In this document: positions 17,563 through 25,382 of the stretch, in pieces
Numbering within the stretch: position 1 is the first letter of the stretch
Layout: each line of letters opens with the position of its first letter
Position numbers and translations under genes: made by a program
Origin: CAXMQZ01 sp963707075
Lineage (GTDB): Bacteria; Acidobacteriota; Thermoanaerobaculia; Multivoradales; JAHEKO01
NCBI GenBank assembly: GCA_963707075.1
Contig: CAVPOX010000015.1
Span: forward strand, 186,001 to 250,000
Length of the DNA stretch: 64,000 nucleotides
Reading direction: 5' to 3'
Notes under the pieces: model-generated
What the model was told of the DNA's origin: nothing
Database searches by the model: none
The model's input: only the letters and a program-made list of their open reading frames with translations

Positions 17563-17578
17563 TGGCATGTCGCTTGCG
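17563..17578 (+). promoter_or_regulatory. Sigma-54 promoter upstream of the broken secreted-protein gene
   Basis: TGGCATGTCGCTTGCG matches TGGCAC-N5-TTGC with correct 10-base separation of GG and GC and a single C-to-T change. It points to the small ORF at 17826 and the broken gene at 18007. Confidence 0.65.
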
Positions 17579-17825
17579 CTAGTGGACGGCTGGTCATGAG
17601 CAACGTCAATCTCACCTGCCAAACTCCCACGAAAGGGGCCGTCCGGCCAGGGTCGACCGCCCAGGCGGAGGTAGTCGGTCCGCAGGTTGCTCGCCAGCGA
17701 TCGCCTCCGGACCCTGTGCGCAGAGGTGAGGCGGATGAGATGTGAGTCGCTCCGCCGGTTGGTCGTATCCACTGCCTCATCGCTCCCCGAGTGATGACCT
17801 CGTTCAACAGGAAGTTACAGAGACC

Positions 17826-17993
17826 ATGACAACAACAGATGTGAAGAACACCAACCTGAACCGCTGGCTACTTCGTGACCCGGAGTCTTCGCGGCGGTGG
17901 GTGTGCCGGCACCGATCGAGCCTTCTGCCCGAGTCCGCGCCCTCGCGAGCCTGCCCCGTGGGTCTCCACTCGAAATTGCCACGGCTCCTTTAG
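17826..17993 (+). CDS. Possible small protein (55 residues), unrecognised
   Basis: ATG-started frame beginning MTTTDVKNTNLNRWLLRDPE and ending PRLL, 13 bases before the next gene and downstream of the sigma-54 promoter. AGGAAG lies 12 bases upstream, a poor spacing. The first 20 residues look like a real N-terminus; the remainder is Arg/Ser/Pro-rich as expected of a shadow frame. It may be a leader peptide, a truncated gene, or nothing. No family recognised. The rest of 17352-18006 holds only the sites listed. Confidence 0.3.
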   Translation: MTTTDVKNTNLNRWLLRDPESSRRWVCRHRSSLLPESAPSRACPVGLHSKLPRLL

Positions 17994-18006
17994 AGGGGGA
18001 AGAGCC

Positions 18007-19530
18007 ATGAAGCATCTACACTATTCACTCGTTATCGGCATCGTCGCCTTGACGATGGTGCTCGTGACGCTGGCGCCGGCAGGCGCTGAGCCACCCGACG
18101 GCAAGGGAAAGAAAGGTGACGTCGGCAAGTCGGTGGAGGGGTTTCTCTACGGGGACCTGTACGTCATCGAGCGCGACGGCAACGGGCAGCCGGTCCTCTA
18201 TGGAGAGGAAGCCACCTGCTGCGACCCGGAACGGGATCGCCTGTGCGCAACCGTTGATGGACAGACTGCTCCTATGTGCCCTCATGTGCAACTACGAAGG
18301 CGACTGGAGACTGGATCCGGAGCTCGATGCGCCATGCCTGAGTCGCCGACGACGTCGAGGGATGCCGTTGGGATATGGCATCGAATCCGGACGGAACGGG
18401 TGGGAGCCCGAGCTCTGTGATCTCCACCCCTGCTTCCTGGACACCGTGCAGGAGGTCCACTTCGGCCGCATGAGCGTCGCCCGAACGACCCCGACGTGGT
18501 GCAGAAGGCCTACATCGAGGCGCTTTCGACCATCAACAGCGCTGTCGGTGTCGAGCCAGGATCTGGCAGGCCGGATCGTGCTCGATCTGCCATTGATCGA
18601 TGACGACGGCTTGCCGTTTACGGAGTATGTGGACGCAGATTACGATGGCTACTGTGATTCGGATGGGGAGGGTTTGATCACGGTCGACACCTACAAGAAG
18701 ACGATCGACTCCCCGCTCGAAAATCTGGCCCTCTATCGCGAGATGATGCTCAACAGTTGTCTCGGTGGCGTCATGGATACCTACATCGGTGAGGGTGGTG
18801 GCGGAGATAGTGGAGTGGACCTATCTCGAGCCGCAGGCGATCGACTTTTGCTGGAGAAATGAGCCGTCTGAAGCCTCTCGTCTGCGATTATCCGGTGGAG
18901 CTCACGCTACCGCTACCGGAAGGGGACTGGTGGATGGAACCCGATCACGCCGTCGACCATGGTCGACATATGCCGATCACGATCTGGCGGCGACCTTTCT
19001 CGCTGCCGCAGCCGACAAGGGCGGCAGCTCACCCTCGATATGGTCATCAATGCGAACACCTATCTCGAGATCAACTCCGTTTACCAGCTCAACCAGGGGC
19101 AGGCGCCGATCGTGACCTATCACAACTTCGTCGAAGGTGACTGCTCTCGCCATTGAACTGGTACCGGTACGAGCAGTCAGCCTCGGCCCACGATGAGAAC
19201 CAGTCCGCGACAGCTGCTGTCGGCGGCAGATGTCCTGCGCGCCAGGCTGCTTCTGCGTCGAGGATGAGGTCTACCCCTTCGAGGAATGGACTCGAGCTAC
19301 GTCGATTTCGCCAACTCGGCCGTGCCGGTTTGTCGGGGTGGAGAGCTGCTTGGCGAGTACTTGTCGTTCGTCGTCCAGCACGATGACGACCTTTTCTCTG
19401 GGGGAGAACTCGCGTGGCCGGTTGCGGCGGTGCCAACTGGTTCACCCAGGCGGCCGAGGATGCGCGGGAGATCATCTGGTTCCTGCACAACTGGAAGTTG
19501 CCGGAGTTGGGAGCGTGCCTGGTGCCGTAG
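18007..19530 (+). pseudogene. Frame-broken paralogue of the secreted acidic protein at 19971
   Basis: The gene starts well: ATG after AGAGGGGGAAGAGCC, a signal peptide (MKHLHYSLVIGIVALTMVLV to AGAE), then FLYGDLYVIERDGNGQPVLY, which aligns with FGDLVHIKRDGVTGQPILA of the intact neighbour. After about 18265 the match continues only by hopping between frames: VQKAYIEALSTINSA (~18500), then YVDADYDGYCDSDGEG and IDSPLENLALYREMM (~18630-18750, matching VDSPMESMGLYIRLM), then FLAAAADKG and TLDMVINANTYLEINS (~18990-19080), then FTQAAEDAREIIWFLHNW, ending in TAG at 19530. At least six frame changes are needed. Neighbouring genes are intact, which favours real decay, but local sequence errors cannot be excluded. 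Confidence 0.7.
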
Positions 19531-19599
19531 GTATCGTCCAGTTGGGAAGTCCCGACGGATCTCGAGAGACGAGCCAGTCCGAGGGACGATCTTGATTGT

Positions 19600-19632
19600 A
19601 CGGGCGAGGTCATTCGACCTCGCCCGTTTTTT
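19600..19632 (+). terminator. Intrinsic terminator after the broken gene
   Basis: Perfect 12-bp stem (ACGGGCGAGGTC / GACCTCGCCCGT), 4-base loop ATTC, directly followed by TTTTTT. It closes the 17563 transcription unit and insulates the next promoter. Confidence 0.9.
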
Positions 19633-19673
19633 CGAACCGCGCTCCGTTGCAGGGAGAAACCTCCTTACGCGTC

Positions 19674-19732
19674 TCTGCCACTGATGGCAGATTGAACCGT
19701 GCTGCTACCGAAAGGTCTGCCACTGGTGGCAG
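19674..19732. promoter_or_regulatory. Two palindromic activator sites spaced 42 bp
   Basis: TCTGCCACTGATGGCAGA (19674-19691) and TCTGCCACTGGTGGCAGC (19716-19733) share the motif CTGCCA-CTGR-TGGCAG. Their centres are 42 bp apart, four helical turns, so dimers would bind the same DNA face. They lie 140-200 bases before the -24/-12 promoter at 19874, as expected of enhancer sites for a Fis-type HTH activator. Confidence 0.65.
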
Positions 19733-19873
19733 CTCTGCGGCAGAGGGAGCCGCGTTCCGGCCGTCACGAGTGTTGCAGTTCAAAGGAGAGCTTCAGAGAT
19801 AACGTCAATATTCATGGGTAGTTACCGTCTTTAGGCCAAGAACTGAAAGATGTCAGCTCTGGCAGAGATCGGT

Positions 19874-19889
19874 TGGTCCGCGTCTTGCT
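19874..19889 (+). promoter_or_regulatory. Sigma-54 promoter of the secreted acidic protein gene
   Basis: TGGTCCGCGTCTTGCT fits TGGCACG-N4-TTGCW with two changes (TC for CA) and exact GG/GC spacing. Predicted start about 19900, giving a ~70-base leader before the ATG at 19971. Confidence 0.6.
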
Positions 19890-19970
19890 CTTTTCCCTTC
19901 CCATTCACAACAGCGAGCGACGCCCGAGGGGGGCGCAGCAATCGCTTCGACAAGGGAAGGAGAAAGAGCG

Positions 19971-21566
19971 ATGAAGAACATGAAACTGGGATGGATGGGG
20001 TTTTTCGTGGCGGTCCTGTGTCTGCTGCCGCTGCCGGCAGTTGCTCAGGATCACGGCGACGGCCATGGAAGTGGCGGTGGCTGCGGCGACGTCTTCGGCG
20101 ATCTGGTCCACATCAAGCGAGACGGCGTCACCGGTCAGCCGATTCTCGCCATGCGCTGGGTCGAGATGCCGGCGGAAGTGCCCGGATACGGCTGGGGCTA
20201 CTGCCCGATCGCCGTCGACGAGTATGGCGAAGAGTTGCGCTTCGCGCCGCTCAGCTGCGAGGTGCATGTTGACGATGCCGACCGGGTGGTCGAACTCGAC
20301 TACTTCGGGCGCCTGAACGGCGGCCGCACCAAGCCTCGCAACCAGCGTATGCACTTCAACGAGGTGATCGACAACATCAAGGCATCCTGCATTGTCAAGC
20401 AGGAGGAGACCGGCCGGCTGAAGATCGGCTACTGTGACGACGACGGCAAGCTCGAAGAGTGGGCGATCGTCGACTCACCGATGGAGAGCATGGGTCTCTA
20501 CATCAGGTTGATGAAGTACGGCCACATTCAGACCGATCCGAACGAGGAAGACTACTGGGCGCACGGGGATCCGGCCACGATGCCGCAGTTCCAGCCCGCG
20601 CTCGGTCCCGAGGACTGGCTCAAGTTCGACAGCTCGGTGCAGCACCTGCTGCCTGGATGGTCGCAGGGGGCCAAGTTCAAGAGGGGGGAAGCCTGGTACG
20701 AGAACTCCTGGATCACCTCGTGCTTCGAAGATGATGACGGTGATGGTCTCTACGAGGTCATCGAGCCTTTCACCGATGCCAACAAGAACGGCGTCTACGA
20801 TAGCGGTGAGACGTTCAGCGATTTCGATGGCGATGGCGAGCGCGATGCGGAGGCCGAGTGGTTCAACTCGGCCTGTGCAGATCAGGAGGAGCTCTCCAAC
20901 AACGACTTCATCCGGGCCGGCTCGTTCCTCGCCGGTGCAGCCAACAAGACGGGCTTCATCACCCGCGATCTGGTCCAGTACTTCAACCGCATCGGCAAGG
21001 TCATGACCGCGGAAGGGCACACGGTCGCGCCACCGAGGACCCTGCCGGCGCTGGTGAGGATTTGTGACGACGTCATCGGTGATGTCGATCAGGATGAGGA
21101 CCAGAGCGAGCCGGTGTACAGCAACTGCACGGATGACAACCCGGCCGACAGTACTCTTCTGCCGAACGCCGATCTGTTCCCGGACGTCCTGGAGCGCTTC
21201 GTCGACTTCGGCGTAGTGGAGTATGACCGGATGGAATGGCGAGACGAGACGATCGAAGGCATCTTTCCCTACGATGAAACGGGTGAGGACTGGCGGATCT
21301 ATGCGCGACCCTTTGGCTATGTGGTTCCGTTGACCGGATGGCTCGCCTATGTCAACGGACCGGATCCCATGCTCCCGGACTACTATGATCCAACTTTCAA
21401 TATCCTGGGATTCGTCGAAAGCGCCAGGGATGGAGTCCGGGCGATCGAGTTCGTCCACAACCACGCAGTGCCCGTCGATCTCTGGCCGGACTACTATACG
21501 GTCGCGGCGCCACAGAAGTCCCCTGTGGTGCTGGAGAAGATCCTCAGCAGTACTTCAAAGCGTTGA
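19971..21566 (+). CDS. Secreted acidic protein with DxDxDG calcium-type repeats, unrecognised family
   Basis: A 531-residue exported protein. Signal peptide at 1-25 (MKNMKLGWMGFFVAVLCLLPLPAVAQ), then a His/Gly/Cys segment (DHGDGHGSGGGCG). A central acidic region near residues 253-290 contains DDDGDGLYEV, DANKNGVYDSGE and DFDGDGERDAE, successive DxDxDG loops like EF-hand, dockerin or thrombospondin-3 calcium sites; a further DVDQDEDQSE follows. No catalytic motif is recognised and I assign no family. It has a broken paralogue just upstream, its own sigma-54 promoter with paired enhancer palindromes, and a terminator after it, so it is probably made in quantity under a specific cue. The start is set by AAGGAG about 10 bases before the ATG. 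Confidence 0.8.
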   Translation: MKNMKLGWMGFFVAVLCLLPLPAVAQDHGDGHGSGGGCGDVFGDLVHIKRDGVTGQPILAMRWVEMPAEVPGYGWGYCPIAVDEYGEELRFAPLSCEVHVDDADRVVELDYFGRLNGGRTKPRNQRMHFNEVIDNIKASCIVKQEETGRLKIGYCDDDGKLEEWAIVDSPMESMGLYIRLMKYGHIQTDPNEEDYWAHGDPATMPQFQPALGPEDWLKFDSSVQHLLPGWSQGAKFKRGEAWYENSWITSCFEDDDGDGLYEVIEPFTDANKNGVYDSGETFSDFDGDGERDAEAEWFNSACADQEELSNNDFIRAGSFLAGAANKTGFITRDLVQYFNRIGKVMTAEGHTVAPPRTLPALVRICDDVIGDVDQDEDQSEPVYSNCTDDNPADSTLLPNADLFPDVLERFVDFGVVEYDRMEWRDETIEGIFPYDETGEDWRIYARPFGYVVPLTGWLAYVNGPDPMLPDYYDPTFNILGFVESARDGVRAIEFVHNHAVPVDLWPDYYTVAAPQKSPVVLEKILSSTSKR

Positions 21567-21609
21567 GTCGGCGCTGAACGCCTCGACTTCCGTCGAGCGC
21601 GGCAGACTC

Positions 21610-21646
21610 GGGCCGAGGGGTTGCAGCCTCTCGGCCCTTCTGTTTC
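21610..21646 (+). terminator. Likely intrinsic terminator after the secreted acidic protein gene
   Basis: GGGCCGAG and CTCGGCCC form an 8-bp stem with a partly paired interior, followed by TTCTGTTTCT. The U-tract is interrupted, so efficiency is uncertain. Confidence 0.6.
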
Positions 21647-21658
21647 TCGTCGAAAGGA

Positions 21659-23050
21659 TCAGTGATCCTGGAGCTTGCGGTAGAGCGTACGCTCCGAGAT
21701 TCCCAGTTGCTGAGCGAGCTCGGCTCTATTGCCGTCGAAGTGTCGAATCAGCCACTGAACATAGCGACCTTCCATGACATCGATGGGCACCACGGAACGG
21801 TGGTCGAGAGGGAAGGGAATCTCGCGCGTCGAGCCTGGGGTGGCCTCGGGCGATGCGGGCAGGTGCTCGGACACAATGAGGCCATCCTCTGCCAGCAGAC
21901 AGGCCCTTTCCAGGATGTTGTGAAGCTCGCGAACGTTGCCGGGAAAGTCGTAATGGAGGAGGGCCTGGCGGGCCTCCGGGTCGAGTCGGCAACGACCCTT
22001 GCAGCCCAGACGTTCGAAGATGCACTCGCAAAGGAGCTCGAGGTCCCCCGAGCGCTCGCGCAGCGGTGGCAGGCGAACCGGGAAAGCGCTGATCCGATAG
22101 TAGAGGTCTTCGCGAAACTCTCCTGCCTGGACCATCGCCGCGAGGTCACGATGGGTTGCACAGATCAACCGGAAATCGGAATGCACCTGTTGGACGCTGC
22201 CGACGCGGCGAAAACGACCGGTCTCCAGCAGACGAAGCAGTTTGACCTGGAGCGTCAGCGGAATATCGCCAATCTCATCGAGGAAAAGCGTGCCATTGTC
22301 GGCCGCTTCCACCAACCCGCGCTTGCGACTGTGGGCTCCGGTAAACGATCCCCGCTCGTGCCCAAAGAGCTCGCTCTCGAAGAGGGTCTCGCTGAGGCCT
22401 GAGCACTCCAGAGGGACGAAGGGCTGTTGCGCGCGTGAGCTCATTTTGTGCAGGGCCCGGGCCACCAACTCCTTGCCGGTTCCGGATTCCCCCAGGAGCA
22501 GTACCGTGGTCGAAGTCGGCGCCACTCGAGAAACCAGATTCAGGAGTTTGAGAAAGGGCTCCGAATGGCCGACCAGGGTGGCCTTCTCGCCCGGCTTGGC
22601 GGTAGCGATCGCGGTCGGCGACAGGATCTCCAGATACGCGGAGATCTTTTCGTCGAGGCCTTGCAGCGGGTAGATCGAAGTGGTCTCGAACACCTCACCC
22701 TCATCGGTGAGGTGAACATGCAGGCACTGGGCCTGGTTGCCCGTGGCGCGGGCGACGGCCAACGGGCACGTCTCCCCGGCCTGATCGCAGGGGACTGGGA
22801 ATCGATGGGTGACCTGGTGACAAAAGTGACCACAGACCCGACGGCCGTTGTTGAAGCGGTCCCGGTAGGCCTGATTCGCGCTCAAGATCCGGTAGTCGCT
22901 ACTCAGGGTGGCAGCCGGCTCGGTCAGCCCTTCCAGAAGCGGAGGAAGGTCGAGACTCGGGCAGCAGATTGGCTGCTTGCTCTGCCCTGATCGGTGCCCC
23001 CGGAGAGGAGAGCCACCGCCGGTCACACCTGTCGTAGAACGCTGACTCAT
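21659..23050 (-). CDS. Sigma-54-dependent activator (PAS - AAA+ - Fis HTH), intact, regulator 3
   Basis: A 463-residue paralogue of regulators 1 and 2 that keeps every AAA+ element: Walker A GESGTGKE, GSFTGA loop, Walker B NGTLFLDEIGD, and the R-finger region PPLRERSGD. The N-terminal PAS carries the same Cys motif in variant form (CGHFCH...PCD...CP) and the C-terminus is a Fis HTH (RAELAQQLGISERTLYRKL). No receiver domain, so the PAS is the likely sensor. GGAGGAGG is 9 bases before the ATG at 23050, and this ATG overlaps the TGA of the upstream small gene (ATGA), indicating coupling. It is the only regulator here that should open the nearby sigma-54 promoters. Confidence 0.93.
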   Translation of the reverse strand: MSQRSTTGVTGGGSPLRGHRSGQSKQPICCPSLDLPPLLEGLTEPAATLSSDYRILSANQAYRDRFNNGRRVCGHFCHQVTHRFPVPCDQAGETCPLAVARATGNQAQCLHVHLTDEGEVFETTSIYPLQGLDEKISAYLEILSPTAIATAKPGEKATLVGHSEPFLKLLNLVSRVAPTSTTVLLLGESGTGKELVARALHKMSSRAQQPFVPLECSGLSETLFESELFGHERGSFTGAHSRKRGLVEAADNGTLFLDEIGDIPLTLQVKLLRLLETGRFRRVGSVQQVHSDFRLICATHRDLAAMVQAGEFREDLYYRISAFPVRLPPLRERSGDLELLCECIFERLGCKGRCRLDPEARQALLHYDFPGNVRELHNILERACLLAEDGLIVSEHLPASPEATPGSTREIPFPLDHRSVVPIDVMEGRYVQWLIRHFDGNRAELAQQLGISERTLYRKLQDH

Positions 23051-23568
23051 CGCGGCGGACCTCCTCCCCGACCCCTTCCATGGTGCTGGTGAGTCGGCGA
23101 GGTGCGCAGGGGGCCGCCTTGCCATCTTCCGGCCGAATCCCACAAGGGGATCTCGTGCAGTGTGCGGAGTCGGACCATGGTTCCGCGGCTGATGTTCTGG
23201 ATCTTCTGCACCCGATAGGAGGCTGTGTCTTCGACGAAGACCCGGGTTCGGATGCGGTCGCCGGGTGCGATCTGCAGGCCGATCTGTTCACAGACCTCCT
23301 GTGGCGCGAGCAGGATCTGTACCGGTTCGCGACTGTTTGTCGCTTGCAGCTGTGCCTGCACGAGGGGGAGATCACCCTCGCCAGCGTGATACTCGACGGC
23401 CAGTACCTCGCCCTCGAGAGAGCGCATCGGGTAGCTGCTGCGGTGGGGCAACGCAGATTCTGACGGCACGATCCCCAGCAGGGCCAACGTGGCTACCAGA
23501 GCTGCAAGCTTCGTTGGCCCTTTCCAGGTCGAAACCCGAAAGCTGCGAAGGTTGGAACAGCCTCCCAT
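23047..23568 (-). CDS. Small exported protein encoded ahead of regulator 3, unrecognised
   Basis: A 173-residue protein with a signal peptide or N-terminal anchor (about residues 18-40, TKLAALVATLALLGIVPSESA). The mature part has a beta-rich segment (EGEVLAVEYHAGEGDLPLVQAQLQ..., APGDRIRTRVFVED, YRVQKIQNIS) suggestive of an OB-like or beta-barrel fold. The C-terminus is His/Arg/Gly-rich (THQHHGRGRGGG). I do not recognise the family. AAGGGGAG lies 7 bases before the ATG and a strong sigma-54 promoter precedes it. Its stop overlaps the start of regulator 3, so it may supply or sense the signal for that regulator; this is inference from coupling. Confidence 0.72.
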   Translation of the reverse strand: MGGCSNLRSFRVSTWKGPTKLAALVATLALLGIVPSESALPHRSSYPMRSLEGEVLAVEYHAGEGDLPLVQAQLQATNSREPVQILLAPQEVCEQIGLQIAPGDRIRTRVFVEDTASYRVQKIQNISRGTMVRLRTLHEIPLWDSAGRWQGGPLRTSPTHQHHGRGRGGGPPR

Positions 23569-23612
23569 ATGTCAGCTCCCCTTCGTATGGACCAGTAACA
23601 GCAACGGTTTGC

Positions 23613-23628
23613 TGCAATATCAGTGCCG
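23613..23628 (-). promoter_or_regulatory. Sigma-54 promoter of the small protein - regulator 3 operon
   Basis: The minus strand reads CGGCACTGATATTGCA: GGCAC and TTGCA are perfect and spacing is exact. The start would fall near 23602, 35 bases before the ATG. Regulator 3 would thus sit in a sigma-54 operon and may autoactivate. Confidence 0.7.
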
Positions 23629-23667
23629 AGGGTTGAGGGCGCAGGGACGGCGTGAACGGCGGAGCGC

Positions 23668-23685
23668 TTCGACGATATCGTCGAA
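23668..23685. promoter_or_regulatory. Perfect 18-bp palindrome upstream of the 23613 promoter
   Basis: TTCGACGATATCGTCGAA is self-complementary throughout. It lies about 40 bases upstream of the -24 element; a further half-site (CTCGACGA) begins at 23700. Likely a dimer binding site, different in sequence from the CTGCCA palindromes. Confidence 0.5.
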
Positions 23686-23716
23686 TTGGGTAGCAGGGAC
23701 TCGACGAAAATTGCCG

Positions 23717-25336
23717 TCAGCTGTCGAGCTCTGTGGCGCCCGGCAGCCGAATGATCGCCTCGGCACCGCGCTCCGGCAGAGACCGGAGAGAGACCGATCC
23801 GTTGTGTTCCCCGATCACGCGACGGACCAGCGCAAGGCCCAGCCCGGTTCCCGATTCTCGTCCTGTTACGAAGGGATCGAAGACCTGGCCGGCGAGGTCG
23901 GGATCGATTCCCGGACCCTGGTCGACGATTCGGATCTCCACCTGATCCCGGTCGGCAGAGATGTCGACGAAAATCTGGCCCTCTCGAGGGCTGGCCTGGA
24001 TGGCATTGCGAATCAGATTGATCAGGGCCCGCCGCATGGCCTCGGGGTCAATCGAGGCCGTCGCTGTCCCCTCCACCGGAGTCAGCAGGACGCCCTTGGC
24101 CTCGGCCTCCGCTTCGAGAAGCTTCAGCACCTCACCCGTGAGTTGGGCCAGGTCGACCAGTTCTCGCTGGCTGCCGACCGGACTCGCGAGCTCGAGAAAG
24201 GTGCGCAGAGTCCCTTCGAGGCGTCGCACTTCGCCACCAATTCTGGCAGCCATCTGTCGTCGCTCATCGTCTTCGGGGAACTTGCGTTCCAGGCGCTGTG
24301 CCGCGAGGCCGATGGCATTCATCGGGCTTCTGACCTCGTGGGCCAGGCCGGCTGTCAAGGCACCGGCAGCAGCCAGGCGTTCGCTGCGTTGCCTGGCGGC
24401 TTCGAGCTCAGCGAGCTTGCTGGTGGCTTCCTGGCGCTCGCGGCTGCGCAGATGGCTGACGAACGCGAGACTCGTCCCGGCACTGGCCAAAGCGGCGAGA
24501 ACGAGCCCCGTGATCAGATTGCGCAGCGCGGTCTGTCCGGCCACCGTGACCAGGGGCGCTCCGTCGAGCCCCACGCGTAGAGTGGCTGAAGTGCCGGCTG
24601 GCGCATCGAGAGGGACATTGACTTCGAAGATTGGCCTGTCGTAGACGATGCGCAGCCCGCCTCCCTCTCGAGGCGCCGGCACCGGGCCGCCGTTCCAGGC
24701 GCCTTCGATGAGCATCGATCCAGGTTCCTCGAGGTAGCTGAGATAGAGCACCGCCCCGGTGCCGAGCAGGTCGATCAGGAGATTCTCGATGCCGAAGCGA
24801 CGCGTGAAGGTGTATGCCGTCGACCATTCGACTCGGACCAGGACGGCACCGCCGTCTTCCATGCGAGCGGCGGCGGCGAGGTGGCGTATGGTGTGCTGCA
24901 TCGTCGAGCCCAGGATGAGGTCGTCTGCGTCTCCTGTGAGCAGAGGCGCCAGATCGTCGACAGAGGGCTCCTCGAAGGCCTCGCCAATCCTGATGACCTT
25001 GCCGTTGGGTTCGACGATGACAATGGAATCGAGGCCGTTGGCTTCGAGGAGGCGCTCGAAATCGGCGGAGGACCCTGGCGCCGAGGTGAAGAGGGCGCCG
25101 ATCAGTCGTGCATTGTCGAGCAGCTTCCAGAGGATCAGCTCATCCAGCTCCCTTGAGGCATTGGACGCAGCCACCAGACCCGGGCCGAGTGAATCCGCCA
25201 GCAGGGAAGCCTCCTGGGTGAGGGCGTCCTCGAGGGCGCCACGTTGCCGGCGAGCCTCTTCGACTGTCCAGCCGAACAGGAGCGCTGCAACTGCCGCGAG
25301 AGCAACTCCGACTGCGAGCGGTCGCAGAGCAGTCAT
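23717..25336 (-). CDS. NtrB-like membrane sensor histidine kinase
   Basis: A 539-residue kinase: TM1 at about 6-26, an extracytoplasmic sensor region of ~240 residues, TM2 near NLITGLVLAALASAGTSLAF, then HisKA with phospho-His in AGLAHEVRSPMNAIG and HATPase with N-box NLIRNAIQAS, G1 DQGPGID and G2 GTGLGLALV. The HEVRxPMxAI form and overall layout are those of NtrB/ZraS-type kinases that pair with NtrC-type regulators. No response regulator is encoded beside it, and none of the three local activators has a receiver domain, so its partner is elsewhere. I use the ATG at 25336, just before TM1; the frame is open to 25549. Ends 31 bases before the palindrome at 23668-23685. Confidence 0.9.
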   Translation of the reverse strand: MTALRPLAVGVALAAVAALLFGWTVEEARRQRGALEDALTQEASLLADSLGPGLVAASNASRELDELILWKLLDNARLIGALFTSAPGSSADFERLLEANGLDSIVIVEPNGKVIRIGEAFEEPSVDDLAPLLTGDADDLILGSTMQHTIRHLAAAARMEDGGAVLVRVEWSTAYTFTRRFGIENLLIDLLGTGAVLYLSYLEEPGSMLIEGAWNGGPVPAPREGGGLRIVYDRPIFEVNVPLDAPAGTSATLRVGLDGAPLVTVAGQTALRNLITGLVLAALASAGTSLAFVSHLRSRERQEATSKLAELEAARQRSERLAAAGALTAGLAHEVRSPMNAIGLAAQRLERKFPEDDERRQMAARIGGEVRRLEGTLRTFLELASPVGSQRELVDLAQLTGEVLKLLEAEAEAKGVLLTPVEGTATASIDPEAMRRALINLIRNAIQASPREGQIFVDISADRDQVEIRIVDQGPGIDPDLAGQVFDPFVTGRESGTGLGLALVRRVIGEHNGSVSLRSLPERGAEAIIRLPGATELDS

Positions 25337-25382
25337 TGACCTGGATCCTATCGCCGTTGGGGTGTGGAGAGTAGTTGCTTCG

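Noticed and set aside
19762..19777. Second possible sigma-54 site CGTCACGAGTGTTGCA
   Set aside because: Good -12 half, but the near-invariant GG of -24 is GT; the 19874 site fits better.
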